Source of the DNA: Caryophanales bacterium | GTDB taxonomy: Bacteria; Bacillota; Bacilli; Bacillales; DSM-4216 | Assembly: GCA_014896555.1 (NCBI GenBank) | Contig: JADBKC010000014.1 | Location: 1 to 38,938, forward strand | Length of the DNA stretch: 38,938 nt | Direction: 5' to 3' | Shown here: piece by piece, positions 7,694-16,596 of the stretch | Layout: every line of letters begins with the position of its first letter | How positions within the stretch are numbered: the stretch's first letter is position 1 | The notes under the pieces: generated by a model | Seen by the model: only the letters and a program-made list of their open reading frames with translations | Databases searched by the model: none | What the model was told of the DNA's origin: nothing | Position numbers and translations under genes: made by a program

Positions 7694-8260
7694 ATGATAG
7701 CAAGAAAGCCGCGTGTGTGGTATCCAGGGGCTATTTATCATGTTACGGCTCGTGGAAACCGTAAAGAAGCTATTTTTCGTGATATTGTAGATTATCGAAC
7801 CTACTTAAAGTATCTCCGCATTGTCCGCAGCCGTTATCCTTTCATCCTTCATTCCTATTGTTTAATGAAAAACCACGTTCATCTTCAACTAGAAACGATT
7901 CAAGATCCCCTTTACATCATAATGAGAGACTTTCATTCAGAATATGCGATGTATTTTAATCGTCGACATGATTTAGTGGGTCATGTATTTCAAGGCCGCT
8001 ATAAAGCTCAACTCATTGAAAATGATCATTATTTCCTTAAAGTAAGCCAATATATCCATCTTAATCCAGTTAGAGCAAGTCTGGCAGAAAAGCCAGAGGA
8101 TTACATTTGGAGCAGCTACCATTCTTATATTACAGGGAAAGACAATCCTAACATCGATAAACAAAAGACATTGTCTTATTTCACAAAAGATCGCTCGCGA
8201 ATCACCTACCAGCAATATGTGGAAGAGCATATGAAAGAAAATCCATTCTCTACTCTTTAA
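7694..8260 (+). CDS. REP-associated tyrosine transposase (RAYT), Y1/HUH type
   Basis: 188 residues of the Y1-transposase fold: N-terminal RVWYPGAIYHVTARGNR, the metal-binding HUH motif HVH at 61-63 (MKNHVHLQ), and the catalytic tyrosine Tyr120 in YIHLNPVRAS. These single-strand nucleases cut at REP-type hairpins and are thought to spread or maintain them without the IS200 ends. ATG 7694 is preferred over GTG 7688 because GAGGTGG precedes it. GGGGTCTGACCCC palindromes lie on both sides (7560-7604 and 8287-8299), as expected for a RAYT and its target. The reading frame and catalytic residues are intact, so it may be active. Confidence 0.92.
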   Translation: MIARKPRVWYPGAIYHVTARGNRKEAIFRDIVDYRTYLKYLRIVRSRYPFILHSYCLMKNHVHLQLETIQDPLYIIMRDFHSEYAMYFNRRHDLVGHVFQGRYKAQLIENDHYFLKVSQYIHLNPVRASLAEKPEDYIWSSYHSYITGKDNPNIDKQKTLSYFTKDRSRITYQQYVEEHMKENPFSTL

Positions 8261-8286
8261 AATATTTAAAGTGTTAAAATATTAAA

Positions 8287-8299
8287 GGGGTCTGACCCC
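8287..8299. repeat. REP-like palindrome copy C (GGGGTCTGACCCC)
   Basis: An exact 13-base copy of the head of copies A and B, 27 bases after the RAYT stop codon. Directly after it, from 8302, begins coding-like MFS transporter sequence lacking its 5' end, so this copy marks the boundary of the inserted or rearranged segment. Confidence 0.85.
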
Positions 8300-8301
8300 A
8301 G

Positions 8302-9386
8302 GATACTCAAACGGCTATTTTAGTGTCGGCTGTAAATGTAGGTCCTATGTTTTCGATGATGTTTTTAGGAAAAGCGATTGATCAATATGGGGAGCGCTGG
8401 ATTTTGGGGATTAGCAGTTTGTTGCTCGGGCTCACGATGGGGGCAACGCTATTTTCTCATTATTATGTCTTCTTAATCATAATGTTAATGATCGTGGGGC
8501 GTGGTATGAAGCTTCGCAACCTGGGGGAAGTAAAGCGATTGTCCACTGGTTTCCAGCTAAAGAAAGAGGACTGGCAATGGGGAGCAGACAAACAAGTATT
8601 CGATTAGGCGGAGCGATTGCATCTGCTAGCATTCCATGACTGTCCGTTCATTTTGGAGTGTCAACGGCCATTATAGCCTAAGCAGGTCTAGCGATTGTCA
8701 ATGGATTGTTATTTCTATTCCTCTATCGGGATGCTAACAAACAAAAAGCGAGGGGGAAAAACAAATAGATCCTAAAGAAAAAGAAAACTAGAAATCTATT
8801 GGCCTTAATAAAAGCCTTTACCCTGTTTTCTTTGTAGGGGTTTCGCTTGTTTCTCTCCAATTTATATTGGTTGCCCACTATATGGGATTTTTAATGAACG
8901 AATTAAAAATCTCTCTCACAAAAGTTGGATTGTATTTAGCAGTGATTCAAGTTTCCGGAATGTTGTGATTTTGGCTTGGATCAGTGACACATGGTTCAGA
9001 GGAGATCGAGTTCATCCTTTTAAACTTTGTATCGGCATGCTATGGTGTCTATTTTCTCTCTTTTATGGTTGAATGAGGATGCACCTGTCTGGCTTTTTAT
9101 TGGAATCAGTGTTATATTCGGTTTCTTTGGAATGGACTGATACAGTCTCTATATCGTTTATATTTCGGAAAATGGGCCGGAAGATCAAGTTGCCTATACA
9201 GTGAGCATTGGTCTCACTTTGAACCAAATTGCCATTATATCGGCTCCTATTTTATTCGGAAAGACCGTAGACTGGCAAAAAAATGATTTTATGGCGTGGA
9301 TTTTCCTTATGATTATTATCGCTTTCGGTGGGCTTATGTGATTAAAATTACCGAGCAAATCTACCTTAAAGAAAGTAGATAGATAA
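8302..9386 (+). pseudogene. MFS transporter remnant, truncated and multiply broken
   Basis: Translation across frames gives a major facilitator protein: DTQTAILVSAVNVG..., GKAIDQYGERWILG (the loop 2-3 region), then after a shift near 8500 WYEASQPGGSKAIVHWFPAKE, and later LNQIAIISAPILFGKTVDW. The first transmembrane segment and start codon are absent; homology begins 2 bases after palindrome copy C. In-frame stops occur at 8637, 8679, 8766, 9138 and 9339, with a further frameshift near 8965. The YEASQPGG.AIV.WF block resembles sugar-phosphate and aromatic-acid permease subfamilies. The substrate may have been linked to the catabolic cluster downstream, but that is a guess. Confidence 0.85.
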
Positions 9387-9687
9387 TCATTTATTATTTA
9401 CATTCAAATGGGTTTAAAGAAAATACATAGAGGACTGTATAGCCTTGCCAAGCTCCCTCCAAAGGTTACTTTTCCCATTCCGATCATATGAGAGGGATCG
9501 TGACACTAAAAGACAAAAAAAGAATCGATTCGCTCTGCCTAAAATAGTCACCGCCATGAAAGAACCAGAAATGGTCACAATAAGATCAACCTAAGCTTAT
9601 CGTGATGTTGACTAATGTTATAGACAAGTCATTTTTAAGATGAATTGGAAAAAATTCTCCATCTAAATTTGAAGAAGTGGGGAGGAT
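9387..9687. other. Non-coding gap, no recognisable gene
   Basis: About 300 bases between the MFS remnant and the IclR gene. A stretch near 9435-9490 reads as a short gene-like peptide (SLAKLPPKVTFPIPII), interrupted by stops. It may be a relic of another lost gene but was not identified on either strand. Confidence 0.4.
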
Positions 9688-10476
9688 TTAAGGAGCTTCT
9701 TGGCTTGTTTCATAAAATCCAAGATTTTCTGAAATTTCAGCAGCTGCTTTTACAATTTTATCTACTAGAAAGTCAATTTTCATTTTCTTTATTCGATCTA
9801 ATGGCCCCACTACGCTGATGCCTGCAATGACTTTCCCGGTAAAATCTTTGACGGGTGCTCCAATACTCACAATCCCTTTACTTATTTCTTCTTTGGCAAT
9901 CGAATACCCTTGCTTTTTGGTTTGCTCCAGTTCCGCACGAATTTGTGCTGCCGTTTTTTCGCATAGGTATTGTTCACTTTTTGCAATCACATGCTGGATA
10001 TATTCTTCAGGTTGATAAGCCAATATCACTTTTCCTGCACCGGTTTTAAGGGCAGGATTTCGTTGACCGATGCTGGACATAAGAGAAACAGGATGCTGGC
10101 ATTCAATTTTATGAAGATAGACGATATGTTGATCTTCCAATATGGCAAGGTGAGCTGTTTCTCCTAACTCATCGACAAGTGGTTTGAGCACGTGCAAGGA
10201 CACTCTATATATTTCGTAATGAGTGGTGACAAGCCCGCTTAAACCGAGGATGGATAAACCAAGATGATATCTTTTCGTTTGAGGGTTTTGTTCTAAAAAG
10301 CCTTTGCTGCAAAGTTTAGTGACAAGCCGATGGACGGTGGTTTTATGAATGTTTAATTGGTGGGCGATTTCTGTTATTCCATATTCTTGTTTTGGGCGGG
10401 TATATAATTTTAAAATTCTTATAGCATTTTTGACCGAACCTAAGAAATATTTTTCATTGGCACCATCCTTTTGCAT
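9688..10476 (-). CDS. IclR-family transcriptional regulator (first)
   Basis: 262 residues. A winged helix-turn-helix occupies the N-terminus (YGITEIAHQLNIHKTTVHRLV), followed by the IclR effector-binding domain with the HPVSLMSSIGQRNPALKTGAGKVILA and KEEISKGIVSIGAPV blocks. ATG 10476 is chosen because AAGGAG lies 8 bases upstream; the ATG at 10497 overlaps that site and has none of its own. IclR proteins bind small aromatic or organic acids and often control adjacent catabolic operons. It lies 67 bases downstream of a second IclR gene on the same strand, divergent from the meta-cleavage operon, so control of that operon is likely but not shown. Confidence 0.9.
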   Translation of the reverse strand: MQKDGANEKYFLGSVKNAIRILKLYTRPKQEYGITEIAHQLNIHKTTVHRLVTKLCSKGFLEQNPQTKRYHLGLSILGLSGLVTTHYEIYRVSLHVLKPLVDELGETAHLAILEDQHIVYLHKIECQHPVSLMSSIGQRNPALKTGAGKVILAYQPEEYIQHVIAKSEQYLCEKTAAQIRAELEQTKKQGYSIAKEEISKGIVSIGAPVKDFTGKVIAGISVVGPLDRIKKMKIDFLVDKIVKAAAEISENLGFYETSQEAP

Positions 10477-10543
10477 TTTGGTCACTCCTTTTTTCATATT
10501 GGAATCATACTAGGTGCGGTGAAGGAAGATAGGACGAAGCGAG

Positions 10544-11308
10544 CTATACCGTTTTTAATTTTTGAGAAATTTGATCTGCCGCTTGAATAACTGCTTTCGT
10601 CATCGAATGATAGTTGGAAGAATGAATTCGTTTGATCGATCCAACGATACTGACAGAAGCTGCCACTTGATGATTGACTGTTATGGGAGCAGCGATGGAA
10701 GTGATTCCTTCATGAAGTTCTTCTTTACTAATCGCATATCCTTGTTGTTTGATCTGTTTTAAGACACGTAAAAATTCTTCAGGATGGGTGATCGTATTCG
10801 GTGTATAAGGATGAAGACCGTGCTCTTTTATATAGTTTTCTATGAAATCTTTAGACTTGTAAGCGAAAATGACCTTCCCTGCGCTTGTGCAATGAGGGGG
10901 ATTTTTACGCCCAATATGCGTCAACATTTCAACAGGGTGTTTGCAATCCACTTTGCAAAGATAAAACACTTCCCCATTTTTCAAAATGGCAATGTGGGCA
11001 CTCTCTCCGGTTTTCTCGACTAATTGTTGTATAATAGGCCGGCCAATTTCTAATATTTTCAAACGAGAACTTACAAGATTCCCCAATGCCAAAAGAGGGA
11101 CTCCTAAGTGATAACGATTCGTTTCTCTGTTTTTCATAACGAATCCTTCGCTTTCCAACGTAATCAGGAGTCGATGGGCAGTACTCTTTGCAATGCCTAG
11201 CTTGTTGGCGATTTCGGTTACTCCAAGCTCTGACACATCCATTGAGAATAAGTCCAATAATTTTAAAGCATTATCTAAAGAAGTGGACGCATTCTTCGTC
11301 TTTGTCAT
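10544..11308 (-). CDS. IclR-family transcriptional regulator (second)
   Basis: 254 residues, with the same architecture as its neighbour: helix-turn-helix LGVTEIANKLGIAKSTAHRLL and a C-terminal ligand domain with HPVEMLTHIGRKNPPHCTSAGKVI and KEELHEGITSIAAP. Start ATG 11308 has AAGGGAG upstream. The two regulators are clearly paralogous but well diverged, suggesting different effectors or operators rather than a recent duplication. It is transcribed away from the aromatic operon from a 259-bp shared control region that contains a cre site. Confidence 0.92.
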   Translation of the reverse strand: MTKTKNASTSLDNALKLLDLFSMDVSELGVTEIANKLGIAKSTAHRLLITLESEGFVMKNRETNRYHLGVPLLALGNLVSSRLKILEIGRPIIQQLVEKTGESAHIAILKNGEVFYLCKVDCKHPVEMLTHIGRKNPPHCTSAGKVIFAYKSKDFIENYIKEHGLHPYTPNTITHPEEFLRVLKQIKQQGYAISKEELHEGITSIAAPITVNHQVAASVSIVGSIKRIHSSNYHSMTKAVIQAADQISQKLKTV

Positions 11309-11352
11309 CGTATTCGCTCCCTTCTAAATTGTTGGCAACGAAAGCGATCAAG

Positions 11353-11380
11353 GTTTTATAATTGATTGAAAGCGTTATCA
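11353..11380. promoter_or_regulatory. cre site (CcpA box) in the IclR/aromatic operon control region
   Basis: TGAAAGCGTTATCA (11367-11380) fits the Bacillus catabolite-response consensus TGWAARCGYTWNCW at every position. On the minus strand it lies between a TTATGA -35-like and a TATAAA -10-like hexamer that could serve the second IclR gene. On the plus strand it lies upstream of a TATAAT (11426-11431) that could serve the catabolic operon. Glucose repression through CcpA is inferred. Confidence 0.6.
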
Positions 11381-11425
11381 TAATGGTGCCTTGTACGAAA
11401 CTGATTAAGTGACATTATTTTACCA

Positions 11426-11431
11426 TATAAT
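11426..11431 (+). promoter_or_regulatory. Candidate -10 box for the aromatic operon
   Basis: TATAAT lies 137 bases before the first start codon, with only a weak -35 (TGATTA or GATTAA) 17-18 bases upstream, as is common for activator-dependent promoters. An imperfect palindrome, TTTCATATGGAA, lies about 40-50 bases further down and could be a regulator site. Confidence 0.4.
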
Positions 11432-11567
11432 TTCATAAAATTAAATAAATTTAAAATTTTCATCTTTGTTTCATATGGAAGAACAACAATGTTGTAGACG
11501 TTCCCGCAATTTTCTACCCTTATTAAAGAGATTTAATATTTCAGAAAATAACTAGGGGGTATGAATC

Positions 11568-13034
11568 ATGACATCCATAACAGCCCAGACAAAAACGATG
11601 GATTGTTTGCATTTTATCAATGGAAAATATTGCTCTTCGGTGGATAATAAAACGTTTGAAAACATTAATCCAGCAACTGAGGAAGTGATTGGGACCGTTG
11701 CAGAAGGTGGAAAAAAAGAAATTGATCTTGCTGTCGCTGCAGCAAGAAAAGCATTAAATGGACGATGGAAGGAAATGTCCACACAAGAAAGATCGAAAAT
11801 CATCCGAAGAATTGGCGATATTATTTTGGAAAGAATCGATGAACTAGCCTTGCTGGAAACGTTGGATACTGGAAAACCGCTTTGGTTAGCCAAACAACTA
11901 GATATTCCAAGAGCGGCTTATAATTTTCATTTCTTTGCCGATTATATGATTTCGGTGGGTACGGAAGCGTATGAACAGGACAATGTAGCGATCAATTATG
12001 CGGTTCGTCGTCCTGTAGGGGTAGTTGGTCTAATTAATCCTTGGAATCTACCTTTGTTATTGCTAACTTGGAAATTAGCTCCTTGTTTGGCTGCTGGAAA
12101 TACAGCTGTCATGAAACCAGCAGAATGGACGCCGATGACAGCGACTTTATTAGGGGAAATTTGTAAAGAAGCAGGTGTTCCAGATGGAGTCGTGAATATT
12201 GTCCACGGTTTTGGTCCTAATTCAGCAGGGGCAGCTCTTTCCGAACATCCTGATGTAGATGCCATTAGTTTTACTGGAGAAACGTCAACGGGGACTGCCA
12301 TCATGAAATCAGCTGCCAAATCGTTGAAAAAATTGTCCTATGAACTAGGTGGGAAAAACCCCAATATTGTTTTTGCAGACTCGGATGTGGAGGAAGTCAT
12401 TGAAACAACAATCAAATCCAGTTTTATCAACCAAGGTGAAGTTTGTTTGTGTGGCTCTCGCATTTATGTCGAACGTCCGGTATTTGATGAATTTATGGAG
12501 AAATTTGTTCAAAAGACAAAAGAACTTACGGTCGGTGATCCTCTAGATCACAACAGCAAAGTGGGAGCCTTGATTTCAAAAGAACATTATGAAAGAGTGA
12601 CGAGCTATCTTAAAATTGCCCAAGAAGAAGGCGGGAAAATTGTTACAGGCGGAAAACGCCCTGAAGGATTGGAAAAAGGCTATTATTTAGAACCAACTAT
12701 TATCGTTGGATTAGACCGAAATTCCCGCTGCGTCAAAGAGGAAATTTTCGGTCCAGTTGTCACGGTTCTCCCTTTTGACAAGGAAGAAGAAGTGATTGAA
12801 CAGGTGAATGATACTCATTATGGATTAAGCGCATCCATTTGGACGAATGATTTGCGCCGTGCCCACCGGGTGGCCAGACAAATAGAAGCAGGAATCATCT
12901 GGGTCAACACATGGTTTTTGCGCGATTTACGCACTCCATTTGGAGGCATGAAAAGAAGTGGAATTGGCAGGGAAGGCGGAATGCACAGCTTTGAGTTTTA
13001 CACTGAATTATCCAATATTTGTATAAAATTATAA
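11568..13034 (+). CDS. 2-hydroxymuconic semialdehyde dehydrogenase (DmpC/XylG type)
   Basis: 488 residues of the NAD-dependent aldehyde dehydrogenase family, normal length. Visible are the NPWNLPLLLL block, Glu259 in YELGGKNP and catalytic Cys293 in FINQGEVCLCGSR, plus the FGGMKRSGIGREGG C-terminal signature. In the lower meta-cleavage pathway it oxidises 2-hydroxymuconate semialdehyde to 2-hydroxymuconate in the cytoplasm. The start ATG 11568 follows AGGGGG by 8 bases. The next five genes supply the rest of the pathway, which is the main ground for the specific substrate. The related 2-aminomuconate semialdehyde dehydrogenase belongs to the same subfamily and cannot be excluded. Confidence 0.88.
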   Translation: MTSITAQTKTMDCLHFINGKYCSSVDNKTFENINPATEEVIGTVAEGGKKEIDLAVAAARKALNGRWKEMSTQERSKIIRRIGDIILERIDELALLETLDTGKPLWLAKQLDIPRAAYNFHFFADYMISVGTEAYEQDNVAINYAVRRPVGVVGLINPWNLPLLLLTWKLAPCLAAGNTAVMKPAEWTPMTATLLGEICKEAGVPDGVVNIVHGFGPNSAGAALSEHPDVDAISFTGETSTGTAIMKSAAKSLKKLSYELGGKNPNIVFADSDVEEVIETTIKSSFINQGEVCLCGSRIYVERPVFDEFMEKFVQKTKELTVGDPLDHNSKVGALISKEHYERVTSYLKIAQEEGGKIVTGGKRPEGLEKGYYLEPTIIVGLDRNSRCVKEEIFGPVVTVLPFDKEEEVIEQVNDTHYGLSASIWTNDLRRAHRVARQIEAGIIWVNTWFLRDLRTPFGGMKRSGIGREGGMHSFEFYTELSNICIKL

Positions 13035-13044
13035 GGGTGATAAG

Positions 13045-13830
13045 ATGGTACAGAATCAGATTCAACTGCTGTCACAACAACTGATGGAGGCAGAGAAAAC
13101 AAGGAAAGGGATTGATCCGTTCACCAAAACATATCCACAACTTACGGAAGAAGAAGCTTATCAGATCCAATTAATAAACATACAAAAAAAACTCAATACC
13201 GGTGAGAAGATTGTCGGAAAAAAAATTGGGTTAACATCTCTTGCTATGCAAACGTTATTAGGCGTCAACGAACCTGATTATGGACATTTGCTGGATGGAA
13301 TGATTTTAGAAAACCATGGAATTCTTTCTTGGAAAAAAGTATGCCAGCCGAAAGTCGAGGCGGAAATTGCTTTTGTGCTAAAGAAAGACTTAATGGGACC
13401 TAATGTGTCGGAATTAGACGTTTTGCTAGCCACCGATTATGTTGTGCCGGCTTTAGAAATTGTAGACAGTCGAATTCGCGATTGGAATATTCAATTGGTA
13501 GATACAGTAGCAGACAACGCTTCCTCCGGGTATTTTGTGCTTGGCGGAAGCCCTGCTTCCATAGAGGATCTTGATTTAATAACGATTGGGATGGCTCTAT
13601 ATAAAAATGGTGAACTGATGAATACAGGAGCAGGTGCAGCTGCCTTGGGCCATCCGGCAAAGTGCGTTGCATGGCTTGCCAACAAATTGCATGATTACGG
13701 TATTCATTTAAAAGCGGGCGAAGTGATTTTATCAGGAGCTTTGTCCGCAGCGGTAGCGGCTGAGCCTGGAGATTATTTTCATGCAAAACTGGCACACCTA
13801 GGCGAGGTAAGTATGAAATTTGGCGACTAA
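13045..13830 (+). CDS. 2-oxopent-4-enoate hydratase (DmpE/XylJ type)
   Basis: 261 residues of the fumarylacetoacetase-like hydratase/decarboxylase family. It hydrates 2-hydroxypenta-2,4-dienoate to 4-hydroxy-2-oxovalerate with a divalent metal. Diagnostic blocks are [35 protein letters not shown] and VDSRIRDW...[18 protein letters not shown] favours the hydratase over the decarboxylase branch. A paralogue of about the same length lies at 15781 in the same operon and fits the decarboxylase. The start ATG follows an AAGGGTG site, only 10 bases after the dehydrogenase stop codon. Confidence 0.88.
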   Translation: MVQNQIQLLSQQLMEAEKTRKGIDPFTKTYPQLTEEEAYQIQLINIQKKLNTGEKIVGKKIGLTSLAMQTLLGVNEPDYGHLLDGMILENHGILSWKKVCQPKVEAEIAFVLKKDLMGPNVSELDVLLATDYVVPALEIVDSRIRDWNIQLVDTVADNASSGYFVLGGSPASIEDLDLITIGMALYKNGELMNTGAGAAALGHPAKCVAWLANKLHDYGIHLKAGEVILSGALSAAVAAEPGDYFHAKLAHLGEVSMKFGD

Positions 13831-13850
13831 AGAACAAAGGGGGTTTTCAA

Positions 13851-14735
13851 GTGAACAAAGTGAAGGTTGGAATTATTGGCTCCGGAAATATTGGGACTGA
13901 CTTGATGTATAAGATCGAAAAAAGCGATGTTCTCGAAATGTCCACTATGATTGGAATTGATCCGGATTCAGAAGGATTAAAGCGGGCGAAATCGCGCGGC
14001 TACACCGTTTTTAGTAATGGAATTGAAGGATTTTTGCAGCATCCAGAATTGGCGGATATTCTTTTTGACGCTACAACAGCGAAAGCTCACGATTACCATA
14101 ATCAAGTGTTAGGGAAGCTTGGAAAGCAGGTGATCGATTTAACCCCTGCTGCTATAGGTCCGTTTGCTGTTCCTGCCGTGAATTTAACCGAGCATTTGGA
14201 ACAACCAAATGTCAATATGATCACATGCGGCGGACAGGCAACTATTCCTATTGTACATGCCATTCATCGCATTGTTTCTGTAGAATATGCGGAAATTGTC
14301 GCGACGATTGCCAGCAAAAGTGCCGGTCCGGGAACACGAGCCAATATTGATGAGTTTACGAGAACCACAGCAAGAGGAATCGAAGTGATTGGCGGAGCGA
14401 AAAAGGGCAAGGCAATTATTATCTTAAATCCAGCAGAGCCGCCGATCATGATGCGCGATGCCATTCATGCATTGGTTGAGGAAGAAGGAAAAGAAAGAGA
14501 AATCACGGAATCTATTAAAAAAATGGTAACCAACGTTCAAGAGTATGTCCCAGGTTATAGACTGAGAACTGAACCGATATTTAACGGCAAACGGGTATCT
14601 GTATTTATAGAGGTGGAAGGAGCAGGAGACTTCTTTCCTCCGTATTCAGGAAATTTGGATATTATGACGGCATCTGCCCGGAAAGTAGCAGAAGAATTTG
14701 CTAGAAAAAAATTGTCGCAGTTGCAGAAGCAGTGA
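13851..14735 (+). CDS. Acetaldehyde dehydrogenase (acylating) (DmpF/XylQ type)
   Basis: 294 residues. The N-terminal Rossmann motif GSGNIGTD (10-17) binds NAD, and Cys126 in [12 protein letters not shown] is the catalytic thiol. It converts acetaldehyde, CoA and NAD to acetyl-CoA, normally in a complex with the aldolase encoded next, which channels the volatile aldehyde. The start is GTG 13851 behind AAAGGGGG. The gene ends 13 bases before the aldolase start, keeping the usual dmpFG-type adjacency. Confidence 0.93.
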   Translation: MNKVKVGIIGSGNIGTDLMYKIEKSDVLEMSTMIGIDPDSEGLKRAKSRGYTVFSNGIEGFLQHPELADILFDATTAKAHDYHNQVLGKLGKQVIDLTPAAIGPFAVPAVNLTEHLEQPNVNMITCGGQATIPIVHAIHRIVSVEYAEIVATIASKSAGPGTRANIDEFTRTTARGIEVIGGAKKGKAIIILNPAEPPIMMRDAIHALVEEEGKEREITESIKKMVTNVQEYVPGYRLRTEPIFNGKRVSVFIEVEGAGDFFPPYSGNLDIMTASARKVAEEFARKKLSQLQKQ

Positions 14736-14748
14736 AGGGGGATTGAAA

Positions 14749-15771
14749 ATGACTCGTTTAAAATCAGCATTAACGGTTGTGGATGTGACGTTAAGAGACG
14801 GAAGCCACTCTATGAAACATGCTTTTACCGAAGAACAAGTTCGGTCCACAGCTCGTGCACTGGATGAAGCGGGAGTCCCATATTTTGAAGTATCCCATGG
14901 GGATGGTCTTGGCGGATCTTCTTTGCAATACGGACTTTCAAAAGTGAACGAAATGAAATTAATTGCAGCAGCAAAAGAAGAATGTCAGCAATCGAAAATT
15001 TCTGTTTTGCTTTTGCCGGGAATCGGCATTAAAGAAGATTTAAAAGAAGCTGTTCAAGCAGGAGCAGATATGGTTCGTGTGGCGACACATGTGACGGAAG
15101 CTGATGTTGCCAAGCAACATATTGAACTGGGGCGGAATCTTGGGTTAAAAACAGTTGGGTTCTTAATGATGGCTCATTCAGCCCCTACTTCCAAACTGGT
15201 GGAACAGGCGAAATTATTTGAAAGCTATGGAGCTGAAGTTGTTTATGTAACAGATTCGGCTGGTGCATTGCTGCCACACGAGGTAAAAGAGAAAATTGCC
15301 GCTTTGCGAAGCGAACTAGGAGTGGAAATTGGTTTTCACGGACATAACAATCTATCGCTGGCAATGGCGAATACTTTAGCCGCGATAGAAGAAGGAGCGA
15401 CGTATATTGACGGCAGTCTGCGGGCGCTAGGAGCAGGAAGCGGAAACACACAAACGGAAGTGATGGTCGCAGTTCTGGATCGTCTTGGTTATCAAACTGG
15501 CATCGATCTATATAAGATTATGGATGCAGCGAATATTGTGGCAGATTATATGCCGCGTCCTCAAGAAATTACCGGAGCGAGTTTAATTTTAGGCTATGCC
15601 GGGGTATACTCCAGCTTTTTATTGCATGCTAAGGAAGCAGCAGAGCGTTTCAAAGTTGACGAAAGAGAAATTTTGGTAGAGTTAGGCAAACGGAAAGTGG
15701 TTGGAGGACAAGAAGATATGATTTTGCAAGTGGCTTCAGAACTAGCATCGAAAGTAAAAACACTCTCCTAA
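14749..15771 (+). CDS. 4-hydroxy-2-oxovalerate aldolase (DmpG/XylK type)
   Basis: 340 residues, a (beta/alpha)8 DRE-TIM metallolyase. DVTLRDGSH near residue 12-20 gives the metal-binding Asp and active-site Arg16 and His20, and the paired metal histidines appear in FHGHNNLSLAMAN. It splits 4-hydroxy-2-oxovalerate to pyruvate and acetaldehyde. ATG 14749 is chosen over the upstream in-frame codon at 14698 because AAGGGGG lies 7 bases before it and the family N-terminus begins here. It forms a complex with the acylating acetaldehyde dehydrogenase encoded just upstream. Confidence 0.93.
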   Translation: MTRLKSALTVVDVTLRDGSHSMKHAFTEEQVRSTARALDEAGVPYFEVSHGDGLGGSSLQYGLSKVNEMKLIAAAKEECQQSKISVLLLPGIGIKEDLKEAVQAGADMVRVATHVTEADVAKQHIELGRNLGLKTVGFLMMAHSAPTSKLVEQAKLFESYGAEVVYVTDSAGALLPHEVKEKIAALRSELGVEIGFHGHNNLSLAMANTLAAIEEGATYIDGSLRALGAGSGNTQTEVMVAVLDRLGYQTGIDLYKIMDAANIVADYMPRPQEITGASLILGYAGVYSSFLLHAKEAAERFKVDEREILVELGKRKVVGGQEDMILQVASELASKVKTLS

Positions 15772-15780
15772 GAGGGGGAA

Positions 15781-16578
15781 ATGAATTTGGATAGACAAAA
15801 ATATCAAGAATTGGCGATATTTTTAATCAATGCAGAAAAAGAAAAAAGAGAAGTCATTCGGCTAACTTCTGAAATTCCTGATTTGACGCCGGAACAAGCG
15901 TATCAAATCCAGGAAGAGCTGGTCAATTTGAAATTGGCGAATGGACATCGGATTGTCGGTCCTAAAATGGGGCTGACGAGCTTTGCGAAAATGCAGCAAA
16001 TGAAAGTAAATGAGCCAATTTATGGCTATGTTTTTGATTATATGATGGTAGAAAGCGGAGGGACCATTTCTTTATCAGAATTGATCCATCCAAAAGTGGA
16101 AATCGAAATAGCATTTTTCCTAGGGGAGGATTTAGAAGGCCCTGGCATCACAAGTGCGCAAGTGATGTCGGCAACAGCTTATGTCGCACCGGCTCTTGAG
16201 ATTATCGATAGCAGATATAAAGATTTTCAATTTACGCTGCCTGATGTCATTGCCGATAATGCATCCTCTTCCCGGGTAGTCATTGGAAATAAGTTGACGC
16301 CAGTATCTTCCTTGACCACAGATTTGGAATTAATTGGTGCTGTATTGTACATTAATGGAGAATTAAAAGCGAATGGTGCCGGTGCAGCGATAGTAAATCA
16401 TCCAGCCAATTCCATCGCTGCACTTGCCAATATGCTAGCCCGTTCCGGCAAAAAGCTTCATGCAGGGGATATTATTTTGGCAGGAGCGATAACAGAGGCG
16501 ATTATGCTTTCAAACGGAGATGTTGTCCTTGGAAAGTTGGATCAATTAGGGGACGTTTCCTTTGTTGTCCGCGACTAA
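15781..16578 (+). CDS. 4-oxalocrotonate decarboxylase (DmpH/XylI type)
   Basis: 265 residues, paralogous to the hydratase at 13045. GPKMGLTSFAKMQQM, NEPIYGYVFDYMM and IDSRYKDFQFTLPDVIADNASSS match the decarboxylase branch. It converts 2-oxo-3-hexenedioate to 2-hydroxypenta-2,4-dienoate and works in a complex with the hydratase. The start is not certain: ATG 15781 is only two bases from the GAGGGGG site, while TTG 15787 has a better 8-base spacing and would shorten the protein by two residues. It lies nine bases after the aldolase stop codon. Confidence 0.87.
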   Translation: MNLDRQKYQELAIFLINAEKEKREVIRLTSEIPDLTPEQAYQIQEELVNLKLANGHRIVGPKMGLTSFAKMQQMKVNEPIYGYVFDYMMVESGGTISLSELIHPKVEIEIAFFLGEDLEGPGITSAQVMSATAYVAPALEIIDSRYKDFQFTLPDVIADNASSSRVVIGNKLTPVSSLTTDLELIGAVLYINGELKANGAGAAIVNHPANSIAALANMLARSGKKLHAGDIILAGAITEAIMLSNGDVVLGKLDQLGDVSFVVRD

Positions 16579-16596
16579 TTTTTAGGAGGAGTTCAA

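Noticed and set aside
5817-8299. CRISPR array from the repeated GGGGTCTGACCCC units
   Set aside because: Only three copies, widely and unevenly spaced, separated by genes, and no cas genes; they are RAYT-type palindromes.
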